A stretch of DNA of 64,000 nucleotides from Haliclona indistincta (lineage: Eukaryota > Porifera > Demospongiae > Haplosclerida > Chalinidae): positions 9,623,367 through 9,687,366 of the forward strand of contig OZ024783.1 in assembly GCA_964017065.1 (NCBI GenBank), written 5' to 3'. The notes beneath the pieces were generated by a model, which did no database searches, was not told the origin of the DNA, and saw nothing but the letters and a program-made list of their open reading frames with translations. Positions 43,346 through 64,000 of the stretch are shown here, piece after piece. Position numbers and translations under genes: made by a program. The number at the start of each line of letters is the position of its first letter. Position 1 is the stretch's first letter.

Positions 43346-46300
43346 ATGGAGGTTGATACACTGAACGAAATCACTGATTTGACTTGTCTTAGCCCCTTCG
43401 TACTCGGACATCACGAAAAAGCATCACAACTCCTTCCTAGTCTGCGACAACCTGCTGTTATACAAACATTGTGTGTTTGCTGTACCATTAATCCTAGCAG
43501 AAAACTATGTACGGATGTCTCTTTACTTCATTTGGCTGCTTTTCATGGTTGGATGGAAATCGTAATCAGTCTAGTGAGCAAGTATGACTGTAATACTCAG
43601 TGTCGTGATAGCTGGAAACAGACTCCATTACACTATGCTGCTTATGGTGGTAGCCTACCAGTAGTACAATACCTAATCAATGAACAGCACTGTGACCCAA
43701 ACAGTAGAGGAGAAGAGGGAAGTACACCATTGCATTACGCTAACTACAATGGTCACATGGATATAGTCGAATATCTCATTACAAAAGTAGGTTGTGACCC
43801 AGGATTACATGACCTAGACAATAATGCACCTTTGCATTTTTCTTCTTTTGGTGGTCACTTGAATATAGTTAAGTACCTAATCAAACAATGCAATTGTGAA
43901 GCAAATTCTCCAGGATGTCAAGGCTGGACACCTCTTCATCAGGCTTGTTTTAATGGTCATATGAATATAGTCCAGTATCTCATCACTGAACAAGGTTGTA
44001 ATCCAGCATCACAAGATAATAATGGTGACATGCCGATCCATATTGCTTCTCTTGGTGGACACTTGAATGTTGTTAAGTACTTTATCACTGAACAACGATG
44101 TAATCCAAACGTTACGGGAGCAATAGGCAGAACACTATTTCATAATGCTTGTGACAAAGGTCACATGGATATAATTCGTTATCTCTTCACAGAACAAGGT
44201 TGTGACCCAGTTATAAAAGACAATAATGATGACATGCCAATCCACATTGCTTGTCTTGGTGGACACTTGAATGTTGTTAAGTACCTTATCACTGAACAAC
44301 GATGTGATCCAAACGTTAAGGGAGCAATAGGCAGAACACTATTTCATAAAGCTTGTTATAAAGGTCACATGGATATAATTCGATATCTCATTACAGAACA
44401 AGGTTGTGACCCAGTTATAAAAGACAGTAATGATGACATGCCAATCCACATTGCTTGTCTTGGTGGACACTTGAATGTTGTTAAGTACCTTATCACTGAA
44501 CAACGATGTGATCCAAACGTTAAGGGAGCAATAGGCAGAACACTATTTCATAAAGCTTGTTATAAAGGTCACATGGATATAATTCGATATCTCATTACAG
44601 AACAAGGTTGTGACCCAGTTATAAAAGACAATAATGATGACATGCCAATCCACATTGCTTGTCTTGGTGGACACATGAATGTTGTTAAGTACCTTATCAC
44701 TGAACAACGATGTGATCCAAACGTTAAGGGACAATTTGGTAGGACAACACTGCATAATGCTTGTGACAAAGGTCACATGGATATAATTCGTTATCTCTTC
44801 ACAGAACAAGGTTGTGACCCAGTTATAAAAGACAATAGTGATGACATGCCAATCCACATTGCTTGTCTTGGTGGACACTTGAATGTTGTTAAGTACCTTA
44901 TCACTGAACAACGATGTGATCCAAAGTTTAAGGGGAAATTTGGTAGGACAACACTGCATAATGCTTGTGGCAAAGGTCACATGGATATAATTCGATATCT
45001 CATCACAGATCAAGGTTGTGACCCAGTTATAAAAGACAATAATGATGACATGCCAATCCACATTGCTTGTCTTGGTGGACACTTGAATGTTGTTAAGTAC
45101 CTTATCACTGAACAACGATGTGATCCAAACGTTAAGGGACAATTTGGTAGGACAACACTGCATAATGCTTGTGACAAAGGTCACATGGATATAATTCGAT
45201 ATCTCATCACAGAACAAGGTTGTGACCCAGTTATAAAAGACAATAATGATGACATGCCAATCCACATTGCTTGTCTTGGTGGACACTTGAATGTTGTTAA
45301 GTACCTTATCACTGAACAACGATGTGATCCAAACGTTAAGGGACAATTTGGCAGGACAACACTGCATAATGCTTGTTATGAAGGTCACATGGATATAATT
45401 CGATATCTCTTCACAGAACAAGGTTGTGACCCAGTTATAAAAGACTATAATGGTGACATGCCAATCCACATTGCTTGTCTTGGTGGACACTTGAATGTTG
45501 TTAAGTACCTTATCACTGAACAACGATGTGATCCAAACGTTAAGGGAGCAATAGGCAGAACACTATTTCATAATGCTTGTTATGAAGGTCACATGGATAT
45601 AATTCGGTATCTCATCACAGAACAAGGTTGTGACCCAGTTATAAAAGACAATAATGATGACATGCCAATCCATATTGCATGTCTTTGTGGTAGCATAAAT
45701 GTTGTCAAGTACCTTATCACTGAACAGCAATTTGATCCAAACATTAGGGGAGCATGTGGTAGAACACCACTACATTATGCTTGTTTACATGGTCGTGCTG
45801 GATTTAATCATGGCCATATTATAGATGTTGTGCAATTGCTTTTGCAGGATAGAAGGGTAGATGCATTGAGTCTGGACAAATATGGTCGGAGTCCAGTAAA
45901 TTATGCTGAAGGCATTTATCAATTATTAAAAGTTTTTAAACCACTTTTAAAGTCTCGCAAGGATTATCCCATTCATTCCTTTGCTAAAGTGGTTCTCACA
46001 GGAAATAGTGGAGCAGGTAAAAGCTCTCTTGCCAAAGTGATTACTGAGCAAGACACACTTCAGTCAAAGATATACAAATTTACAAGACCAGTTTGTTCTA
46101 AATGGCATATTAGGAAGGAAGAGGAGGAGAGTGAGTATAATTATCAGTATAAGAGAGAGACTAAAGTGGAGACTCTCACTGCTGGTATAGATTCCTATAT
46201 TGTTAAGAGTGAGACTATTGGTAACATTGTGCTGTATGACTTGGCAGGTCACTCAGAGTACTACTTTAGTCAAAGTGTTATTATGGAGACTGTGATACAG

Positions 46301-48599
46301 AAGACACCAGCCATCTTTATTAATCTAGTTGACCTTAGCAAAAGTGAAGAAGAGATAGCACAAGCTATTCATCACTGGCTCACCTTCATTGAAAGTACAA
46401 CATCTAAATCTCAAGAAAAATCGTGTGTCATGATTGTTGGTAGTCATACTGATCTTCTTACTGAACAACAGGTGATAACAAAGACCACATTAGTGAAAGA
46501 CCTTGTTGACAGGAGAGTGAAAGAGCAAAGATATGAAGGATTTGTAGGAATGGACTGCCGTTTGCTCAATGATAAAATTACAAATGAGTTTTTCCCCCAC
46601 GTTTTAAACTGCCATACTACCATATCTGCTTATTCTCAACCTGTGAGTGTCTACTGCCACATGCTGTATGCATTTCTTCAAACAAAACTTGAGAAGACAG
46701 CTTGCCAGTTACATGAGCTTGTCTCCTTTCTTACTGCTGAAGAGGATTCACTTGTACCTTCAAATGTACCTATCCTCAGTGAATTGCTGGAAGACCTGAG
46801 TGGTAAAGGTGTTATTATCTACCTGAAGAATGAGCAATGTATTAAGAAGAGCTGGGTGGTTGTGAAGAGAGAAATCATATTGAAGGATGTTAATGGAGAG
46901 TTGTTTAAACCCAAGTATTTCAGAGGATATCATTCGATTGCCAGCAGTACTGGTATAATCCGTATGTCATCTCTTGCAGAGCTCTTTCCTCAGTATGATC
47001 CAGAAATGTTAGTAGAGCTCATGGTCAGACTGGAGTTCTGCCATCCTGTGAATTTGTCTAAAATCAAAACTAACCTCCAACCAATAGAAAGTTTTGTTTC
47101 TACCTCCATCGAAAACATGAAAGATACTCTTTTACTCTTCTTTCCATCGCTGCTACAAGCTGAGCGGCCCCAAGCCCTTATTACTGATGATCATTTGTTG
47201 AAGCAAGAAAGATTTGGATGGTGCCTCGGTTGCAAGGACTATGAGTATCAATTTCTCACTATTCGATTTCTTCATATTCTCCTTCTTCGTCTAGCCTATA
47301 CCTTTCCTCTGCCTAGTGAAAAGTACACTAAGACTCATAATCTTCACGAGATTGAACAAAATTGTTCAGTGTGGCTAAACGGTATCTCATGGGACAATGA
47401 GGAAGGTATCACAACAGTAGTGGAGGTTATTCAGCAAAAGCGTTGGGTGGTAGTGACTATGTACTACGACAAGGACATGACCAGACCAGTGGAGTACAGC
47501 GAGCATCGCAGTGCTGTGATCAGACTGGTTCTGGAGCTTCAAAGGGAACTGGCTCCAAACCTGGATACATTCGAGTGTCTAATTTCACCATCTTTATCCC
47601 AGCAATGGCCATTGGAACATCTTCATGAGTCAGATTTGTTTCCAATTAAAAATGTAGCTAAGTGTATTCTTCTCAAGAAACCATTTGTACTCAGTTGTGA
47701 TGGCAGACATAAGCTACTGACAAAAAATGCTGTGCCCTTTGAGCCATATAGTATTCTTACTCCTTCATCTGTGTGTGAGCTGATGGACAGCAGTATGAGT
47801 GACCAAGCAGTCTCCTCTGTGCTTCTTGATGAGGTGAAGAAGTACTGTCAGCAACCTCAGCTGGAGTCACAGAGCAATTTTAGATTAAGAGAATATCTTG
47901 AAAAAATGAGCATATTCACGGACAGGAACCCTTTGGTGAGTAACACAATTTTTTATACCTGAACTGGCACTAATATCATGGTCTATATAACATTATAGTT
48001 CGTGGCAGAGGTAGACTCAGATGACATCAAACAATCAGTACCAGCTGTTATGAGAGAACCAGGTGAATGTTTCCAATGTAATATTAGCATAATAATCATA
48101 TTATTACCTACTTTCAGTATTAGTGAGGAATTCTCATGATGAATCTGTTAGTGCGAAACATAATCCAGTGCCCACTGTTGATCTGTCCAAAATACCAGAT
48201 GATATGACACTGAGTGAGGATTTGTTTATCACGACAAAGATAGATTGTTTAATTTGTATCTCTGCAGACATCTCTGATCATCTTGCTGATCTGATCGTAG
48301 TCTTAAAACCCACTAATTGTATGTGGTTTGACCTAGGTCTACAACTAGGCCTGGATTACTTTGATCTTGAAGAAATTAAAAAAGACAATAGAGATGTAGC
48401 GAGAGATTGTATGAGGAATATGCTTGCAGAATGGCTGAAGATAGGAAAGGACTGTACCAGAGAGACCCTCAAAACAGCACTATTGAAGATAGACTGCAAA
48501 ATAGTGAGTTCATATGTTGTACTTGTCATCAACTCAATTTCATTAATTTTTTAGGTAAGGACTTCTCAAGAGCATGATGTACAAACATCACAGCACTAG
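43346..48599 (+). CDS. Ankyrin-Roc-COR-death-domain protein, 1,694 aa, four exons
   Basis: Exons 43346-47935, 47999-48062, 48118-48503 and 48555-48599 join in frame. The start is chosen at 43346 (acaccATGG); the frame is open 49 codons further up. Residues about 55-880 hold 23-24 ankyrin repeats. Residues from about 880 form a Roc-type GTPase: P-loop GNSGAGKSS (886-894), switch-II DLAGH (965), G4-like VGSHTDLL (1031). A COR-like region follows to about 1400. A death domain lies near 1605-1680 (FDLGLQLGLDYFDLEEI, MRNMLAEWLKIG). ROCO proteins use Roc-COR for GTP-dependent dimer switching, and death domains recruit adaptors. The order is that of DAPK1 without its kinase, and such ANK-death proteins are abundant in sponges. 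No kinase exon was seen upstream. Confidence 0.9.
44117..45748 (+). repeat. 204-bp coding super-repeat, eight units
   Basis: Each unit encodes two alternating ankyrin repeats (68 residues): one of GRTLFHNAC/GHMDIIRYL type and one of MPIHIACLGGH/NVVKYLITEQ type. Units differ by only a few bases, mainly GAIGRTL against GQFGRTT, which alternate along the array. The flanking ankyrin repeats (43508-44116 and after 45749) are much more diverged. Confidence 0.95.
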
Positions 48600-49496
48600 C
48601 ATCATTATAATGTCAGTTTAACTAATTTGTGACGGTATGCATGTAGTTTATACCATTTTCCTTTCTACAGTTTGCATGTCTTCAATCTCGTCTCTTTACA
48701 CTACACTTTCTTCATTTGATCTCTCTTATCATGCCTTTTAGCTCTGTAACACTTTCCTGGACATAGCATCATAATATCGGCTCTTCTGAATCAGTCTTTT
48801 TGGGAATTAATCCATATCGTTTGATTAACTGTTGGTGAGATTACTTTTCTTACCTTGCGACAATCCCACTATACGATGACAAAATACCTTCTCTTTGTCT
48901 TCGATTGAGATTACTGTATTGTTACTATCCCTTACTTTGACATTGCAACTGTCATCTATGAATTTAGTAATGGCTTCTCTGACAGCGCAAGACTAGGTGC
49001 CCGTAACAAGAATAAGCTCCTAGCCTCCTGCTATTATGGGTTCTGCTTGTAATATCGGTTAAAAGACAGAGTGGCGTATTTCTTCATCATCAGAACTTGC
49101 TAGTTAATGAAATACCTTACTCTAATTGCATCATTCTATCAATCTTCAACTTATTCTACAGTTTATTTCGATTTTCAACTTTAGTAGAGAAAATTCTCTA
49201 TATCTTCCACACTAGTCTCTCACTATCTATCTTTTTTTGATCTCAACTGAGATCAGCTGCTTTAATTCTTAATAATTCTTTTTATTATTAGATGCATATT
49301 ATCATCATCACTATGCATCATGTGTGTGTCTCAATCCATGCTCATTGGAATGGATCTGAATACGCACTTTTAAATTATTAGATCCATAAGGATCAGCTTT
49401 TATTGATGGCTATACATGTATCATTAATGATTAGGTAGTCATCGGAATCACTCTTTTCTCTCTCTCTGATGCATCCTTGGATCAAAAACTTATTAT
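48600..49496. other. 3' flank of the ROCO gene, nothing recognised
   Basis: AT- and CT-rich text with no exon-like frame; no perfect polyadenylation signal close to the stop was identified. Confidence 0.4.
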
Positions 49497-50510
49497 GCCT
49501 CGGTGTGGGCGGAGCCACGAGGCATACAGTAATCGTGTTGTCATTCATTCATTATGCCTCGGTGGGCGGAGCCACGAGGCATACAGTACAGTAGTTCGTT
49601 TGTGTATGTGTGTATCTGTCTGTCTGTCTGTCGGCAGGATTTCTCGTCGCTCGCTGAAAACTAAGCGCTGAAACGTGCAACACAAGCTAAAGTCGATATT
49701 TGCTTGAAAATGAATTGTAAGGATTTTGGTTATAAGGCTCTGTTCGTGAGTTATAGCGTGATTGCTTACCTCGCGATCGCCGGCTGGCGACTACTGGCGA
49801 TCTAGTTGCTGATGTAAAGACAAAATTGTCCATTGCTGGCTGCCTTACAGCTAGTGAGTTCGCCTTTACTTCAGAACAGCACGGCAGACTTGTATATGAA
49901 GCTGCGTTCTAGAGTTATGGCGTAGCTTTGCTTACCTCGCGATCGATGGCCGTTGCTGGCGATCTGGAGTTTCTCCGTAGACAAAAAAAATATCCACAGT
50001 TGACTGCCTAGAAGCTGATAGGTTACATCGTATATCTAAAGAAATTAGAAATTGTGTAAGCAAGCTATGAACGCTATCTCGCTGAACAATATAGACACGC
50101 CCAGTTGAATTAGTGGTCAGCACTGATTGGCTTCTGATTGCATAACTATTATACTGCATTGTGATTGCTGTACAGAAAGGTACAACAGCTGCAGTTTAAC
50201 TTTACTGTGTATGTTTATTTTCTTTTCTCTACTCCTTACATCTCACTAGTATAATTATGTAAAATTATCCTTGCCATTATTGAATACAATGACAGATTTA
50301 ATGTCTCTCACATGAGGTGCAAAATTAAGCATGATAAACTTTAATTTGTGAACTTCGTAATGATTTTATGAGTTGTCAGCCATTAACATAGTGTTCAACT
50401 AGCAACAGCAGACTTTCATTACTGCTTGTGTATTTCAGTTCAGCATATTTATTCAGACAGGCATGTATGCATAACATTCCACCGAGGCATAAGCACCTTC
50501 GGTGCCTAGT
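49497..50510. mobile_element. Inverted-repeat element, copy 1
   Basis: The left end carries tgcctcggtgggcggagcca and cgaggcatac (doubled at 49497 and 49558); the right end carries ccaccgaggcataagcacct and tcggtgcctag. The inside (gatttctcgtcgctcgctg, cacgcccagttgaattagtg) is repeated in copy 2. It has no coding capacity. Confidence 0.7.
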
Positions 50511-51249
50511 TCATTCAGTCATTCAGTCATTCTGTCTGTCAGTCTGTCGCAACGATTTCTCGTAGCTCGCTGAGAACTAATCGCTGAAACAAGCAACACG
50601 GGTAGAAATCGATACTTGCTCGGATTTGAATTTTCAGAAGTTTGATTTTAAAGCTTAGTGCGTAAGTTACCGCGTGAATTGCTCACGGCTGGTTCAGTTT
50701 TGTAGCTCACGCTGAAAGTTAAGCTCTGAAACTAACAATGCAAGTAGTACACGGTATTATCTCGCTCTAGAACATGTGAAAACTTTATACGAAGCTTAGT
50801 TCGTGAGTTATGGCGCAATTTGCTTACTCGCGATTGATCATGGCTGTGCTGGCGATCTGGAGTTCTTCAAAGGCAAACCTGTCCACAGTTGACTACCTAG
50901 AAGCTGATAGGTTAGACAGGATAACAGCGCAGGTCCAGAGTAATTGTGTAAGCAAGCTATGGAAGCTATCTCGCTCGTGTTCATGCAGTATGCATGGGCT
51001 GTACTGAACATTGTAGACACGCCCAGTTGAATTAGTGGTCAGCACTGATTGGCTTCTGATTGCACCACTATACTGCATTGTGATAGCTGTACAGAAATGT
51101 ATAATATCTGCAGTTTACTGTGTAAGTGATTTTTAATAATTCAGACTTTCAACAGCAGACTTTCATTACTGCTTGTTCAGTGTATTTAGTCAGACAGGCA
51201 TGTATGCATAACATTCCACCGAGGCATAAGCACCTTCGGTGCCTAGTTT
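50511..51249. mobile_element. Inverted-repeat element, copy 2, adjoining copy 1
   Basis: The same inner segments as copy 1 occur in the same order (gatttctcgtagctcgctg, cacgcccagttgaattagtg, the 3' end ccaccgaggcataagcacct). The left inverted end is missing because the copy begins directly at the right end of copy 1, as expected for a head-to-tail duplication. Confidence 0.7.
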
Positions 51250-51945
51250 TCTTTATTTTTATGACAGTGACACTCTCAGTTGCTCTTATCTTCTCAAGAG
51301 CGATTATGTGCTCTTAAAACATCCACCTTGACTATTCATTTCTTCTCTCATCCTTATTCAACTGACCACAATCAGAACAAGAGCAACTGCTGAAACTCAC
51401 TCATTATTTCTTTGTCTCTCTCTCTCTTCACCAATCAAGCTGTTGCCTGACACTTACAGCTTTGTCAAAAGCATTCTCTGCTCATTGCTACTTTAGTCTT
51501 GTTCTCTCTTTCTTGTGTCAGCACTTGATTAATCTAACCAACAGTATTATAATTCCTCCTTTATGCTGTTGTTGATTTCTTTATCTTCATCTTTACTTCC
51601 AATTTCGCTATGGAACAATCCATAACCATCTCTTGCTTTCTATACCTTGTATTTGTATGTTAGTAAGCATGCTCAAGCTTCTAATATCAAAAGTCACCAT
51701 TACTCAAGTCAGCTCCTAATCTTCTCAAAGCTGAACCTTTCTCCGGTGGTCAATACTTGATCAAAATCAACAAAAAGTTCAAACAGGTCAGCATAGGATG
51801 CTCACTTTCCCTCTCTCTTTACCAAGTTTTTTTGATCTCTTTGTAGAAACTAGCAAGATAATACTACCACTGTGATATTGTTGTGCCTTGTATTATAGAG
51901 ATCTCACCTCCACCTGGTTAGCAGCATCTGGTATAGTACATGTAG

Positions 51946-52106
51946 CTTACCCATCATTGACAAAGAAACGATCTATACTGGTGAGTATATGCATACAGAC
52001 ATTGATAAGCATTGAGTTACTTACTTCTCTTTTGCTCACAGAAGGCAGTTACTCTACAGTTAATTCTGATAATTATAGTTACATGACTGAAGAGACTAGT
52101 TACTAA
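51946..52106 (+). CDS. Possible terminal exons with a Tyr-rich tail
   Basis: Two short exons (51946-51980 with a gtgagt donor, 52042-52106 with a tttgctcacag acceptor) join in frame and read IIDKETIYTEGSYS then TVNSDNYSYMTEETSY before TAA. Five tyrosines in acidic surroundings resemble the cytoplasmic tail of a phosphotyrosine-signalling receptor. The upstream exons could not be established (a candidate lies at 51899-51916). Low confidence; it could be chance. Confidence 0.25.
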
Positions 52107-54771
52107 CCATAAGACCAGTTCCTGTCCAGCCCAATCACACGCTAGCCAGCAGGGACCAGTGTACCAGCCTAGTTTCAAGAGAATAAAAACTAATAATGAC
52201 TCTCATGAATGCTTACTTGCGAATAAAGGTGTGTGTGTGTCTGTCATATTTACAGTAACTTGCACTTCAAATTGTGATTACCAAACACAGACCAAATGAT
52301 GCTTACTTGCATTGCTTGTGTATCATAATATTATGTCAAAGGCGGATTCAGGGGGTTACTGGGTGCTTCAGCCTCCCAACGAGCAAACAGAAGTAAAATT
52401 TGTATTTAGACAAAGAATTTCAAAGTATGTAGGCTGCTACTACTACTGCTTTACAGCACTCACTTTCAGCTTCCATGAGCAAGGGTGGTTGTAGGGATGA
52501 TCGCGTATGTGCAAAGATCACTTAAGAGACATACTCATGAATATTAATTAACAAAAATTTCTTTCTGGCCTGCTTATTACCCCCTTTCTACCATCCTGTA
52601 ACCCCTGTACGTATAGAAGGGTTTCGCTAATCTGGACATGCACTGGGTGTCCTTATATCATGAGTGCATCAAGCGTTCCTATGTGACAAATATGTATTAT
52701 AGCGAGGTGTTACACATTTTAGAGGTCCAGTTTAGCAAGATTCTATTGTATACTAGTGCACTTAATATACCTTCACTTTTAGCATGCTTTACCAAGTAAG
52801 AAAAAACTACCAATTTCTTTCTGTGCACTTACTTTGGTACTTGCTGCCGAAGATTATAGGACCAAATGTTGAGTACTTGAAAGCACTCTGGGCAGGTAGT
52901 TGGCTCTGTTTGACCTCGGCTTAAAGTCGACTAAGCAATAACATTTTGAGATCAGCATACTGTACTGTGTGTGTGTGTGCTATAGCTATGTCTCATGATT
53001 TCCATCTTGACCTCAAGCAACAACACTGTTCTATTTGTTGGAATCATAATTTACTGTCCTTCATGTATAGGTGTCGCGTTCCATCGTATCTCTCAAGGTC
53101 GACAATGTCTGCATATTCAAATCAGAAGTAAGTTGTCAAAACTATGAACGTTCACTATGACTGATTCCTCAAAATAATACTACACTGTACCATAGGAATT
53201 TACCTACAAATTAATATGCTTCAAACATGAGTGTATATGTAAAAGCTAACAGTGTTCAACTTGGTTTTAGCGAAAGTCTGCCACATGCCCAGCTAAACCT
53301 TCCTTACAAGGAACCTTCCTTTCTTATAAGGAATGTTTTTGCTGGCTGCTAAGACAGCAATCGTTGCTCTGGCTTGACACTCATTTGTTTTAGTTGAAAT
53401 GAGCAGAACAGAGCATGGATGAATATAAAGGTGTAGGAAATGGCGAGCCACAATTCGCAAAGAAAGGCCCAAGTAGCAACAGTGCACGGCTGACTTTATT
53501 TAGTCTCATTATCACCCAGGATACGAGAGCTAAACGCTTCTTTCTGTTATATGCTACTTCAAAATAAGCATGTACCTGTAAACACTGAGTGAGGTTTCTA
53601 GTTCCAACATCACAGACACTTGTACTCTATATGATTGTAACTATGTACTATCATCTAAGTGAATGTTTTTTGTCTTTTAGAGATGCTAATGACCTTTAAC
53701 CACACTGTTATGATTGATCAACTGACCTATGACATGGTTGTGAAGTGAAGACACCTTTTACTCACTGGATGGATTCTCTAAAGGAATTGCACTTCAAGAA
53801 CTTTTAGTGCGAGGACCTCTCACAGAGAACCTGACAGATCCTTTCTCTTGTAATAAATTATTATTATAGTGCATTGTTAGATGGTCCAGTATGTTTTTTT
53901 GTCTAGTTAAAAATTATTGTCTTGCATAGTTCATGTGCCTTATGACAATTACTGTTAGTGCAGTGCCTTGATAATATTTTTCTTTAGTTATGAACTTGTT
54001 ATTATTTTCCTATGGTAACATTAGTATGTCTAAATCATTTTACGGATTATTCCATGCCAGTTGCATAGTCCATTGTAACCAAAGAAATCAGTATAGAAGC
54101 TATCCACTGAGTACCAGCGATTGTGTGTGGTCAGCAAGCTACGTAGTTGCTCCAGTTTATGAGGACCCCAAGGCACATATTCCTCATCCTGATAAACTGA
54201 TCCTGTTCCTGACACTGTCAGTATTGGGATTACAATCTTCTACAACCAGGTAGTCTCCCTCTTGTAGAAAGTTAGTTCCTGCCGCTGATCGACCGCGACG
54301 CTGCTAAATACATACAGCCATGACCAGACCTGCGTACTCTTGATGATGGTGCGATTGTCAACTTTTAATTGTTTGGCAGCTGGAACAAGCTCCACCCATG
54401 CATTGATTGTAAATTTGCCTACTACAATGACGCTTATGTTGTGCAAGCTGGTCAGCTACAAGGTGATGTGGACCTGGACTGATGTTAGCTGTGCAGCTTT
54501 CACTCCAACAGCAGAAGCTATGATTTCTGACAATAATATGCAAGGTATTGCTGGCTGAATCACTGCATTCATATTCCATGAACAGTGATGTAAAAAGAGG
54601 CCATTTGCCAAACAGTACACTGCATTCACCCTCTTGCCTCCAATAAATACATGTTATGTTTAAGCCCATTGGAAATATATCCTGCATAGTAAAGTCTTTA
54701 GTGGTAAAGTGAGAGCAGTGAAAATTTCCTGTTTAAAAACATGTTAGCTGCACATGTAGAATGTGACAGCA
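52107..54771. other. Intergenic stretch, no confident gene
   Basis: Possible exon-like pieces with splice sites occur (for example 53071-53128), but no family is recognised and no chain could be built. Confidence 0.4.
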
Positions 54772-54784
54772 TTTAATGTTTAAT
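54772..54784 (-). promoter_or_regulatory. Candidate polyadenylation signals of the ATM gene
   Basis: Two overlapping-spaced ATTAAA hexamers on the minus strand lie about 70-80 nt beyond the stop at 54853. ATTAAA is the commonest variant of AATAAA; use is not proven. Confidence 0.35.
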
Positions 54785-54852
54785 GTTAAAAATAATCATT
54801 ATCATACAAAACCAAATTATTATGGTTAAGTCAAGTTATAGGTTTAGTTTTT

Positions 54853-64000
<9,148 letters not shown>

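Noticed and set aside
44543..45523. 326-codon antisense frame under the ankyrin array
   Set aside because: It repeats with the same 204-bp period as the sense repeats and is a shadow of them.

Overview
The window is eukaryotic and looks like an early-branching animal, plausibly a demosponge. Reasons: compact spliced genes with GT-AG introns, animal-type ATM kinase exons, an ankyrin-ROCO-death-domain gene, and a dense mix of small foldback elements, LTR elements and cut-and-paste transposons. The phylum is an inference and cannot be fixed from this sequence alone.

Layout. 1-2.55 kb: 3' part of a Ty3/gypsy-type element with an intact pol frame. 2.6-13.5 kb: decayed multicopy repeat, two long copies plus a third partial one, carrying remnants of an OTU-protease-like and an Arg/Glu-rich ORF. 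13.9-16.2 kb: one MITE, one minisatellite, no gene seen. 16.2-28.5 kb, minus: eight exons of the amino-terminal part of an ATM-type PI3K-related kinase, starting with the TAN motif; an 8.4-kb intron holds a complete TTAA-flanked transposon whose single spliced gene joins a Mutator-type transposase to a YqaJ-like nuclease. 29.3-31.8 kb: broken transposase-derived genes on both strands, including a frameshifted MULE/SWIM gene. 32.0-36.9 kb: a probable first exon, then an LTR retrotransposon (161-bp LTRs, AAAGG duplication) with a piggyBac-like insertion in gag and most of pol deleted. 37-43 kb: a nest of foldback elements, including two inverted copies of one repeat, one of them split by three datable insertions. 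43.3-48.6 kb, plus: a four-exon gene for a 1,694-residue ankyrin-Roc-COR-death-domain protein. 49.5-51.25 kb: two adjacent copies of another inverted-repeat element. 54.85-64 kb, minus: 25 exons of the carboxy-terminal ATM part (FAT, kinase, FATC), running off the right edge.

Main points. The two ATM segments are on the same strand but in the wrong order for one collinear gene: the C-terminal segment lies upstream of the N-terminal one, and about 1,400 middle residues are absent. This means two ATM loci, a rearranged gene or a scaffolding error. In both segments at least seven introns have a pyrimidine-rich simple repeat, pyrimidine-rich on the transcribed-sense strand, at or within about 20 nt of the 3' splice site, so microsatellites seem to act as polypyrimidine tracts. 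One in-frame 30-nt microexon lies between a (GTGA)n donor-side tract and a complementary (CACT)n acceptor-side tract. Another exon takes its polypyrimidine tract from the end of a MITE with perfect 149-bp inverted arms.

Exon boundaries were worked out by hand from splice consensus, reading-frame phase and remembered ATM family sequence; no alignment or transcript data were available.
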